From Mxb001 sp046046455 (GTDB lineage Bacteria > Actinomycetota > Actinomycetes > S36-B12): a stretch of 12,804 nucleotides of DNA. This document shows positions 1 through 8,391 of the stretch, piece by piece (the stretch's first letter is position 1; every line of letters begins with the position of its first letter). Made by a program: the position numbers and the translations under genes. Location of the stretch: assembly GCA_046046455.1 (NCBI GenBank), contig JBJOJS010000138.1:1-12804 (forward strand), given 5' to 3'. The notes under the pieces were generated by a model. That model saw only the letters and a program-made list of their open reading frames with translations. It did no database searches and was not told where the DNA came from.

Positions 1-1797
<1,797 letters not shown>

Positions 1798-1805
1798 CTC
1801 GGACA

Positions 1806-1830
1806 CCGCGCGCTCTATCCGGCCGCGCGG
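1806..1830 (+). other. GC-rich hairpin in the chitinase-chrA gap
   Basis: CCGCGCG (1806-1812) pairs perfectly with CGCGCGG (1824-1830) around an 11-base loop. It starts 9 bases after the chitinase stop and ends 2 bases before the GGAGG ribosome site of the next gene. No T-run follows, so it may stabilise the chitinase mRNA 3' end or modulate chrA translation rather than act as a strong terminator. Structure seen; role inferred. Confidence 0.4.
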
Positions 1831-1844
1831 TGGAGGATGGGCCC

Positions 1845-3212
1845 ATGTCCTCCACCCGCGGTCCGGGCCACGGGGTGACCCTGGGGCAGGCGACCCGGAT
1901 CTGGGCCTATATCGGGCTCAACAGCTTCGGGGGTCCCGCGGGCCAGATCGCGGTCATGCACCGCGAGTTGGTCGAGCGCCACCGGTGGATCAGCGAGCGC
2001 AGGTTCCTGCACGCCCTGAACTACTGCATGATCCTGCCCGGTCCGGAGGCGCAGCAGCTCGCCACCTACGTGGGCTGGCTCATGCATGGCACGCGCGGCG
2101 GCGTGATCGCCGGAAGCCTCTTCGTCATCCCGGGTTTCTTCGCGATGCTCGTGCTCTCGGCCGCGTACGCCGTCTTCGGCGACGTCACGTGGGTCCAGGG
2201 CCTGCTGTTCGGGCTGCAGGCCGCGGTGGTCGCAATCGTGGTCGAGGCGGTCATCCGCATCGGCAAGCGCACCCTGCGCAGCAACGCACTCCGGGTGATC
2301 GCGGCCCTGTCCTTCGTCGCGATCTCCTTCTTCGACGTGCCCTTCCCCTTCATTGTCATCGCCGCGGCCGTGGCCGGTTGGCTCATCGGCCGCCGGCGGC
2401 CCCAGTGGTTCCCGCTGGGTGGGCACGGGAGGGCCGATGCTGCCGACGAGCCACGCGCGCTGCTCTCGGACGACGAGGCCATCACCCCACCCGCCGCGCG
2501 CAGCGCTCTGCGCGCCGCCGTGGTGTGCGCCGTCATCTGGCTCATTCCCGTCGCCGCACTCGTGATCACCCTGGGCATGACCAACGTCTTCGCCCAGGAA
2601 GCCGTGCTCTTCTCGCAGAGCGCACTCGTGACGTTCGGCGGCGCCTACGCCGTCCTGGCCTACATCGCTCAGGAGGCCGTCTACCGCTACGGCTGGATCA
2701 CGCCCCAGGACATGATCACCGGCCTGGGCCTGGCCGAGACCACACCCGGGCCGCTCATCATGGTGGTGCAGTTCGTCGGATTCCTCGCGGCGTACAACTC
2801 ACCCGGCGACCTGCCGCCACTGGTTGCCGGCACCCTCGGCGCGCTCCTCACCGTGTGGGTGACCTTCGTCCCCTGCTTCATGTTCATCTTCCTAGGTGCC
2901 CCCTACGTCGAGCGGCTCCGGCACAACCAGTCCATCAGCCACGCCCTCACGGCCGTCGGGGCAGCTGTGTCCGGTGTCGTGCTCGATCTCGCCCTCTGGT
3001 TCGCCCTGCACACGGCGTTCGACACCGTCACGGACACCGGCTTCGGCCCCCTCACCCTGCCCATCCCCGAGCTGGGCTCGATCAACCTCGCTTCCGTCGC
3101 CATATCGCTGCTCGCGGCCGTGCTCGTCTTCCGACTTCGGATCGGCACGCTCAAGGTCCTGGCGGTGTGCGCCGTGACCGGCGTCGCGGTCACCCTGCTG
3201 GGCTGGAGCTGA
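1845..3212 (+). CDS. chrA: ChrA-family chromate-type transporter, two-domain form
   Basis: This inner-membrane protein (455 aa) belongs to the CHR family, whose characterised members export chromate, probably by ion-coupled transport. It has the duplicated long-chain architecture. The N-terminal half carries N-S-F-G-G-P-A-G-Q (residues 26-34) and L-P-G-P-E-A-Q-Q (64-71). The C-terminal half carries T-F-G-G-A-Y-A-V (263-270) and E-T-T-P-G-P-L (298-304). Hydrophobic segments fill most of the chain, separated by a polar loop near 183-222. The ATG at 1845 is preferred because GGAGG at 1832-1836 sits 8 bases upstream; an in-frame GTG at 1830 precedes that site and would leave it inside the gene. 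The gene starts 47 bases after the chitinase stop, so read-through is possible. Nothing in the neighbours relates to metal stress. Many CHR homologues have no proven substrate, so chromate is a family-level call. Confidence 0.88.
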   Translation: MSSTRGPGHGVTLGQATRIWAYIGLNSFGGPAGQIAVMHRELVERHRWISERRFLHALNYCMILPGPEAQQLATYVGWLMHGTRGGVIAGSLFVIPGFFAMLVLSAAYAVFGDVTWVQGLLFGLQAAVVAIVVEAVIRIGKRTLRSNALRVIAALSFVAISFFDVPFPFIVIAAAVAGWLIGRRRPQWFPLGGHGRADAADEPRALLSDDEAITPPAARSALRAAVVCAVIWLIPVAALVITLGMTNVFAQEAVLFSQSALVTFGGAYAVLAYIAQEAVYRYGWITPQDMITGLGLAETTPGPLIMVVQFVGFLAAYNSPGDLPPLVAGTLGALLTVWVTFVPCFMFIFLGAPYVERLRHNQSISHALTAVGAAVSGVVLDLALWFALHTAFDTVTDTGFGPLTLPIPELGSINLASVAISLLAAVLVFRLRIGTLKVLAVCAVTGVAVTLLGWS

Positions 3213-3351
3213 CCGAATCCGCCTGGCGCCCACGAGGAAACGCGCACGCTCGATGCTCGTTTGCCTGCCCTGACGCGGCTGCGCACGGCCCCCGACCGAA
3301 ACGTAGGGCAGCGGCATCCCCCCGCCGCTCGACAACGATCACGGAGGCCTT
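3213..3351 (+). other. Gap before the AA10-GH5 gene, no clear operator
   Basis: These 139 bases must hold any promoter specific to the AA10-GH5 gene. I see no CebR-like GGGAGCGCTCC palindrome, no DasR-like GGTCTAGACC element, and no convincing -35/-10 pair. TAGGGC at 3304-3309 is the nearest -10-like sequence, and TGCCCT/AGGGCA arms flank the area before it. A GGAGG at 3343-3347 serves the downstream start. Confidence 0.35.
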
Positions 3352-5877
3352 ATGCGCACCGCGCGCCGTACCACCGCTCTCATCACGAGCCTCGTGGCTC
3401 TCGCCGCAACGGCGATAACCGGGGTGGTGATCGCGGCACCCGCATCGGCCCACGGCTCCCTGTCGCTCCCGGCCTCCCGCATCTGGGAGTGCTTCCACGG
3501 AGATCGCAGTGCGCCCATGTGCGCCGCCGCCTGGCAGGCCAATGCCCAGGCGCTCTACGACTGGACCGAGGTCAACCAGCCCGCGGCCAACGGAAACCAT
3601 CAGGCCCTGGTGCCGGACGGCCAGCTCTGCAGCGCAGGGCGCAGCAAGTACGCCGCCTTCGACACCCCATCCACGCAGTGGAAGGCCACAACCCTCCGCC
3701 CTGATGCCGACGGCAAGTACACCCTGCGGTGGGAGTCGACGGCACCCCACGCGACACGCTACTTCCGTGTCTATGTCACGAAGGCGGGCTTCGATGTCAC
3801 AAAGCCACTCACGTGGTCCGACCTCGAGCTGGTGCACGACACCGGCTTCCGCCCGTTGGAGCCCGTCACGACGATGCGTGTCGATATGCCGCAACGTCAG
3901 GGCCGGCACATCCTCTACACCGTCTGGCAGCGCAGCGACTCCACGGAGGCGTTCTACTCGTGCTCCGATGTGATCCTGGATTCCGCCGGCACGGTGACGC
4001 CGACACCGACACCGACTCCCACGCCCACGCCTGCGACCGACGTTGCCTATCCGCTCGTCACCTCGGGCAATCGGATCGTCGACGCGAAGGGCAAGACGGT
4101 CATCTGGCAGGGCGTCAACTGGTTCGGCCTCGAGACCTCCAACCAGGCGCCGCACGGACTGTGGACGCGTGACTACAAGGACATGCTCAAGCAGATCGAC
4201 GATCTCGGCTTCAACACGATCCGCATTCCCTTCTCACTGCAGGCCATGCGCGGCACGACCACCACGGGAATCGACTACGGCGGCGGCCGCAATGCCGATC
4301 TGCAGGGCAAGACGCCACTGCAGGTGATGGACGCCGTGATCGCCGAAGCCGGTCGCCTCGGCCTCATGGTCATCCTCGACAACCACTCGCAGGCGAATGA
4401 CGGCTTCATGGACGGCCTCTGGTACGGCCAGGCAGGCTTCACCGAGGCCGACTGGATCGCCACCTGGGAGATGCTCGCCACGCGGTACGCCGCCTCCGAT
4501 CACGTCGTTGCCTTCGACCTGAAGAACGAGCCCCACGGCGCCGCGACCTGGGGCACGGGGCTCGCGACCGACTGGCGTCGCGCGGCTGAGCGCGCGGGGG
4601 CCGCGGTGCTCGCACGCAATCCCGAGGTCCTCATCGTCGTCGAGGGCATCGAAGGTCCCGTGGCCGGCGGGCAGCAGCTCGCTACCCACTGGTGGGGTGG
4701 CAACCTCGAGGGAGTGCGCAACCACCCGGTGCGCCTGCCTATCGCCAACCGACTCGTCTACTCACCGCATGAGTACGGTCCCGGTATCTTCGCGCAGCCG
4801 TGGTTCTCCAGCCCCAACATGGCCGCGGTCCTCGCGGACCGCTGGCAGAAGGGCTTCGGCTACATCCATGAGCAGGGCATCGCACCGATCTTCATCGGCG
4901 AGTTCGGTGCCAAGAGCGTCTCGCCGACCACGCTCGAGGGCCGCTGGATCACGCAGTTCACGGCGTACCTGAAGGCCAAGGGCATGAGCTGGACCTTCTG
5001 GGCCTGGAACCCCAACTCCGGCGACACCGGAGGCGTGCTCACCGACGACTGGCGCACGGTGCATGCGGACAAGATGGTGCTGCTGCGCGACCTCATGGGA
5101 GCGTCGACGACCCCGACTCCGACTCCCACACCGACACCTACGCCAACTATCACACCGACTCCCACGCCGACTCCCACTCCGACTCCCACGCCGACGATGC
5201 CCGGGATGACCGAGGGGATCACCGCGACGACAATCGTGACCAGCGACTGGGGTGTGGGCTACTGCACCGACGTGATCGTGGCGACGGCATCGACGACCGA
5301 GAAGCACTGGCGGGTGGATCTGCCCAAGGCGATCACCGTCACCGACCTGTGGAACGGCGTACGCACCACGCAGCCCGACGGGACCGTCAGCGTCGGCGGA
5401 GCGGCATGGAATCACATGGTGAAGGCAGGCAGCCCGACGAGCTTCGGGTACTGCGCCACCCGCAATGCCACGGTGCCCGCACCCACACCGACGCCCACAC
5501 CGACACCGACACCGACGCCGACCCCTACACCGACGCCCACACCGACACCGACACCGACACCCACACCCACACCGGCGCCGACGAGCAGCCTGACCGCGCG
5601 CTTCACCGTGGACTCGAAGTGGCAGAGCGGTGCGTGCTACACCCTGGAGATCGCCAACCCGACGACCAAGGCGGCATCGACGTGGACGGCGGGCTTCACG
5701 CTCGCCCCGGGGACGTCGATGACGCAGTCGTGGAGCGGCACACTCGCCATGGTGGGTCCCGTGGGTGTGGTCACGGCTCCGAGTTGGGGCGCCACGATCC
5801 CGGCAGGCGGCAAGGTGCGCCACTTCGGCATGTGCATCTCCGGCGTGGGCGATCCGACAGGAGTCCGCGCCTCCTGA
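3352..5877 (+). CDS. Secreted AA10 LPMO-GH5 endoglucanase fusion with two CBM2-like domains
   Basis: This 841-aa secreted enzyme combines oxidative and hydrolytic polysaccharide cleavage. A signal peptide (1-33) ends A-S-A, leaving H34 as the first mature residue, as a copper histidine brace requires. The AA10 domain (34-210) has H34, second brace histidine H133 in T-A-P-H-A-T, axial F201 in E-A-F-Y-S-C-S-D-V, and cysteines 47, 57, 93 and 204. After a PT linker (216-227) comes a GH5 domain (about 232-583): I-R-I-P-F around R291, H345, acid/base E393 in K-N-E-P, H473 and nucleophile E517 in I-G-E-F-G. From memory it resembles the Acidothermus E1 type (GH5_1), suggesting endoglucanase activity. 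Linker 587-615, CBM2-like domain A (about 618-704), linker 711-741 and CBM2-like domain B (about 745-841) follow. The ATG is preceded by GGAGG at 4-base spacing. AA10 substrate (chitin or cellulose) cannot be fixed from sequence. Confidence 0.93.
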   Translation: MRTARRTTALITSLVALAATAITGVVIAAPASAHGSLSLPASRIWECFHGDRSAPMCAAAWQANAQALYDWTEVNQPAANGNHQALVPDGQLCSAGRSKYAAFDTPSTQWKATTLRPDADGKYTLRWESTAPHATRYFRVYVTKAGFDVTKPLTWSDLELVHDTGFRPLEPVTTMRVDMPQRQGRHILYTVWQRSDSTEAFYSCSDVILDSAGTVTPTPTPTPTPTPATDVAYPLVTSGNRIVDAKGKTVIWQGVNWFGLETSNQAPHGLWTRDYKDMLKQIDDLGFNTIRIPFSLQAMRGTTTTGIDYGGGRNADLQGKTPLQVMDAVIAEAGRLGLMVILDNHSQANDGFMDGLWYGQAGFTEADWIATWEMLATRYAASDHVVAFDLKNEPHGAATWGTGLATDWRRAAERAGAAVLARNPEVLIVVEGIEGPVAGGQQLATHWWGGNLEGVRNHPVRLPIANRLVYSPHEYGPGIFAQPWFSSPNMAAVLADRWQKGFGYIHEQGIAPIFIGEFGAKSVSPTTLEGRWITQFTAYLKAKGMSWTFWAWNPNSGDTGGVLTDDWRTVHADKMVLLRDLMGASTTPTPTPTPTPTPTITPTPTPTPTPTPTPTMPGMTEGITATTIVTSDWGVGYCTDVIVATASTTEKHWRVDLPKAITVTDLWNGVRTTQPDGTVSVGGAAWNHMVKAGSPTSFGYCATRNATVPAPTPTPTPTPTPTPTPTPTPTPTPTPTPTPTPAPTSSLTARFTVDSKWQSGACYTLEIANPTTKAASTWTAGFTLAPGTSMTQSWSGTLAMVGPVGVVTAPSWGATIPAGGKVRHFGMCISGVGDPTGVRAS
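3997..4032 (+). repeat. PT-linker coding tract 3 (short)
   Basis: Six Thr-Pro dipeptides join the AA10 and GH5 domains. It is much shorter than the other four tracts, so the two catalytic domains are held closer together than the binding domains are. Confidence 0.88.
5110..5196 (+). repeat. PT-linker coding tract 4
   Basis: A Thr-Pro tract of 29 codons joins GH5 to CBM2-like domain A. A single ATC codon (Ile) at 5149 breaks the Pro-Thr alternation. Confidence 0.88.
5368..5463 (+). repeat. Duplicated CBM2-like domain segment, copy 2
   Basis: This is the in-gene counterpart of bases 1-96: 31 of 32 residues identical, with 15 base differences that are mostly silent. It is part of CBM2-like domain A of the AA10-GH5 protein. 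Confidence 0.85.
5482..5574 (+). repeat. PT-linker coding tract 5
   Basis: Fifteen Pro-Thr dipeptides plus one Pro separate CBM2-like domains A and B. The encoded entry into the linker (P-A-P-T-P) matches the entry into tract 1 of the chitinase, so domain plus linker look like one shuffled unit. Confidence 0.88.
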
Positions 5878-5887
5878 CACCGGTCTT

Positions 5888-5936
5888 GCGCACCGAACGG
5901 GGACATGTCAGTGGAGAAGTTCCCCGTTCGGTGCGC
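5888..5936 (+). terminator. Perfect 16-bp inverted repeat after the AA10-GH5 gene
   Basis: GCGCACCGAACGGGGA (5888-5903) is the exact reverse complement of TCCCCGTTCGGTGCGC (5921-5936), with a 17-base loop. It starts 10 bases after the stop of the AA10-GH5 gene, where a terminator is expected. No T-run follows on the + strand, which is common for actinobacterial terminators. The stem is strong enough to block RNase or RNA polymerase. A dispersed palindromic repeat is an alternative reading. Confidence 0.7.
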
Positions 5937-5958
5937 GAAACGGCATGGGCCGCGGAGG

Positions 5959-5964
5959 TAGGGT
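5959..5964 (+). promoter_or_regulatory. Candidate -10 element for leaderless start of the lipoprotein gene
   Basis: TAGGGT ends 6 bases before the ATG at 5971, the spacing expected if transcription begins at the A of the start codon, as is common in actinobacteria. No good -35 is visible about 17 bases upstream. The overlapping GGAGGT at 5954-5959 supports an ordinary leadered mRNA instead, with 11-base spacing. The two readings are alternatives. Confidence 0.25.
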
Positions 5965-5970
5965 TCACGC

Positions 5971-6393
5971 ATGAAGGTCACCCTGCTGATCGCCGCGGCC
6001 ACGACAGCCGCACTCGCACTCGCTGCATGCGGCGGGGGATCGGCCTCTCCGCTCACCGCCGAGGAAGTCGTGCCCAAGCTCGAAGCGGCGGGCATCGAGT
6101 GCACCGAGACCTCCAGCGAACCCGTCGAAGAGGGGATCGCTGCCACCGCGGTGACCTGCGCGCTGGGCGAGTCCGGAGGCGTGGTCGTGATCGTCGCGGA
6201 GTCCGCCGACGAGATCGCCAAGGCCCGACTCGAGCTCTGCGCGCAGATCCCCGATGAACAGGGCAACCTCGAGGTGGCCACGGGCGAGACATGGCTGTCC
6301 GTGACGCTCTCCACCGTGGGCGTCGGTCCGGCTCAGGTGGCCGAGGCGCTCGGCGGCCAGGTCACCAAGATCACCGAGTACTGCGCGACGTGA
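5971..6393 (+). CDS. Small secreted lipoprotein, unknown function
   Basis: The product (140 aa) has a short basic N-terminus, a hydrophobic stretch and a lipobox L-A-A-C with lipidated C20, so it should be anchored to the outer face of the membrane. A G-G-G-S-A-S spacer follows. The rest (about 28-140) is acidic, with four further cysteines (C44, C63, C90, C138) that could form two disulfides. I do not recognise the family. The start is supported by GGAGGT at 5954-5959. The stop overlaps the start of the next gene as GTGA, so the two are probably translated together. It lies downstream of a strong hairpin and is therefore probably not part of the AA10-GH5 transcript. A role in sensing or binding is possible but not shown by the sequence. 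Confidence 0.8.
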   Translation: MKVTLLIAAATTAALALAACGGGSASPLTAEEVVPKLEAAGIECTETSSEPVEEGIAATAVTCALGESGGVVVIVAESADEIAKARLELCAQIPDEQGNLEVATGETWLSVTLSTVGVGPAQVAEALGGQVTKITEYCAT

Positions 6394-6731
6394 CCCTGCG
6401 CGACGTGACCCCGCGCATCTGGGCCGCATTGCTCGCAGCCGCGACCCTCATCTCCGGATTCGCCGTGGCCTCACTCACCGGCAATCGCGCGCTCGGCGGC
6501 ATCGTGCTCATCGCGGGGGGCGCGGTGTGCGCTGTGCTGTGGTGGCGGATGGCCGGTCCGGCCCGCGCCATTGCGGCTGTCGCCGTGGCAGGGATCGCTT
6601 TCGTCGTATCCCATCCCCTGGGTGCGCTGATCACCTCGTGGGGTGCCGTCCTGCTGGTATCAGCGATCACCGCGGTCGCGGCGTACTACATCACTCCGCC
6701 GCCGCGCTCATCCGTGCTGGAGAAGCGCTGA
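6390..6731 (+). CDS. Small four-helix membrane protein, unknown function
   Basis: The product (113 aa) has about four hydrophobic helices (near residues 10-28, 33-52, 58-74 and 80-101) and a short basic, proline-containing C-terminal tail. There is no recognisable catalytic or transport motif. The start is taken as GTG 6390, whose last two bases lie in the TGA of the lipoprotein gene (GTGA), a typical coupled arrangement. An in-frame GTG at 6405 is a second candidate, giving 108 aa. Upstream in-frame starts would overlap the lipoprotein gene by about 100 bases and encode an arginine-rich stretch that looks like shadow sequence. The last 46 bases overlap the 3' end of the convergent potC gene. 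It may work with the lipoprotein, which is inferred only from coupling. Confidence 0.7.
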   Translation: MTLRDVTPRIWAALLAAATLISGFAVASLTGNRALGGIVLIAGGAVCAVLWWRMAGPARAIAAVAVAGIAFVVSHPLGALITSWGAVLLVSAITAVAAYYITPPPRSSVLEKR

Positions 6732-7492
6732 ACGATGTAGATCGGCAGGATCGACACGATCACCAGGAACGCCGCGACGACGTTGACCACCGGGGCCTGG
6801 TTGGGTCGGAAGAGATTCTGATAGATCCAGATGGGCAGGGTCGTGATGCCCGGACCCGCGGTGAACGTCGTCACGATGATCTCGTCGAAGGACAATCCGA
6901 AGGCCAGCAGCGCACCGGCGGCGAGAGCCGACCGCATGAGCGGGAAGGTGACGTGGACGAAGGTCTGCCAGCCCCGCGCACCCAGGTCGGCTGACGCCTC
7001 CTCGACATTGCCCCCGAGGCGTCGCACGCGGGCGAGCGCGTTGTTGTAGACGACGACGATGCAGAACGTCGCATGAGCCACCACGAGGGTGAGGAAGGTC
7101 AGGCCGCCCAGGAACGTCGTGAAGACATTGTTGAGCGCAATGCCCGTGACGATGCCCGGTAGGGCGATCGGCAGGATGATGAGCAGGCTCACCGAGTCGC
7201 GGCCGAAGAAGCTGAAGCGCCCCAGTGCGAGGGCCGCCAGGGTCCCCAGCACCAGGGCGATCGCCGTCGCGCAGATGCCGAGGATCACACTCGTCACCAG
7301 AGCGTCGCGCACTCCCTCGTTGGCGAATGCCGCCTCCCACCACTTCACGGAGAATCCCTGCGGGGGCCACGACAGAGTCTCGCCCGCGTTGAAGGAATTG
7401 ACGAGGACGACCGCGAGCGGGATGTAGACGAAGAGGAACGCAATGACGGCGAAGATCGACAGCGCGACCTTGGTCCCACGCCCGGTGGTCAC
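6686..7492 (-). CDS. potC: Polyamine-type ABC importer permease, PotC-like
   Basis: This is one of two transmembrane subunits of an ABC importer of the spermidine/putrescine family (268 aa, normal for PotC). It has about six membrane helices, the first near residues 8-31. The EAA loop that docks on the ATPase is at 164-185, with E-E-A-S-A-D-L-G-A and the F-P-L end. The GTG start at 7492 overlaps the potB stop (GTGA), so translation is probably coupled. It is the last gene of the potA-potD-potB-potC order. Its stop lies inside the 3' end of the convergent small membrane-protein gene and no hairpin separates them. Permeases of this type also serve other organic cations and amino-acid derivatives, so the exact substrate is not settled. 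Confidence 0.9.
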   Translation of the reverse strand: MTTGRGTKVALSIFAVIAFLFVYIPLAVVLVNSFNAGETLSWPPQGFSVKWWEAAFANEGVRDALVTSVILGICATAIALVLGTLAALALGRFSFFGRDSVSLLIILPIALPGIVTGIALNNVFTTFLGGLTFLTLVVAHATFCIVVVYNNALARVRRLGGNVEEASADLGARGWQTFVHVTFPLMRSALAAGALLAFGLSFDEIIVTTFTAGPGITTLPIWIYQNLFRPNQAPVVNVVAAFLVIVSILPIYIVQRFSSTDERGGGVM

Positions 7493-8364
7493 AGGTTGTC
7501 CAGAGCGCCGGTGCGGCGTACCGCAGCGAGGTAGATCAGCACGATGACCACGGGGATCGTGGCGAAGGCCGCCGCGAAGGGCAGGTTGGTCACGTAGTTC
7601 TGCTGCACGACATTGCCGAGCATGATCACCTTGCCACCGACGATCTGCGCGGTGATGTAGTCGCCCAGGCTGAGCGAGAAGGTGAAGATCGAGCCCGCCA
7701 CCATGGTCGGGAAGATGATCGGCACGATGACGCTGCGGAAGGTGCGCCAGCCCTTGGCTCCCAGATCCGCGGAGGCATCGAGCATCGAGTTGGGCAGCCG
7801 AGTGAAGCCGGCGTAGACCGGCAGGATCATGTAGGGCAGCCAGAGGTAGGTGAGCGTGATGACGATGCTCAGCTCGCCGAAGCCGGGACTATCGAGCCCG
7901 AACGGCGCAAGGAACCACGCGAGGACACCCTGCTCGGGAGTCATCATCGCGCGCCACGCGTAAACCTTGACGAGGTAACTCGCCCAGAGCGGCGTCAGGA
8001 TGAGCGCGACCAGCAGGGGCTGCCAGCGCGGGCGTGCCACCCGGGCCATGAAGAAGGCCACGGGAACGCCGATGAGCAGGCACAGCAGGGTCACGGAGAT
8101 CGCGATCGCCAGAGTTCGCAGCATCGTCTGCAGGTACGCCGGGGTGGTGAAGACCTCGACGAAGTTCTCGAGGGTGAAGGTGCGCACGAGCGCACCGGTG
8201 AAACCGTCGACCGTCCAGAAGGCCGTGAGGAAGAGTGCGGCGAGGGAACCCAGGTAGACGACGACCAGCCACGCCATCGGCGCTGCCAGCAGCGCCGCCA
8301 GCCGCACACGCGGATGGCGATAGCCGAAGCCCCCCTTCGGGGGACTCGCTGTCGTCGTTGCCAT
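7489..8364 (-). CDS. potB: Polyamine-type ABC importer permease, PotB-like
   Basis: This permease subunit (291 aa) pairs with PotC to form the membrane channel. About six hydrophobic helices are visible, the first near residues 23-48. The EAA loop at 195-216 reads D-A-S-A-D-L-G-A-K-G-W and ends in V-P-I. L-T-P-L-W-A-S-Y-L-V-K-V-Y-A-W near 123-137 is characteristic of PotB-type proteins. The ATG at 8364 has a GAGGGAA site just upstream. It lies 27 bases after potD and its stop overlaps the potC start by 4 bases. The N-terminal tail (1-20) is polar and basic, so cytoplasmic. Confidence 0.9.
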   Translation of the reverse strand: MATTTASPPKGGFGYRHPRVRLAALLAAPMAWLVVVYLGSLAALFLTAFWTVDGFTGALVRTFTLENFVEVFTTPAYLQTMLRTLAIAISVTLLCLLIGVPVAFFMARVARPRWQPLLVALILTPLWASYLVKVYAWRAMMTPEQGVLAWFLAPFGLDSPGFGELSIVITLTYLWLPYMILPVYAGFTRLPNSMLDASADLGAKGWRTFRSVIVPIIFPTMVAGSIFTFSLSLGDYITAQIVGGKVIMLGNVVQQNYVTNLPFAAAFATIPVVIVLIYLAAVRRTGALDNL

Positions 8365-8391
8365 GGGTTCCCTCGCCGCTTCAGTCAGTCA

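Noticed and set aside
1985..3418. Long Arg/His-rich + strand frame across chrA
   Set aside because: It overlaps the clear ChrA frame, is low in complexity and highly basic, as expected for off-frame reading of GC-rich DNA.
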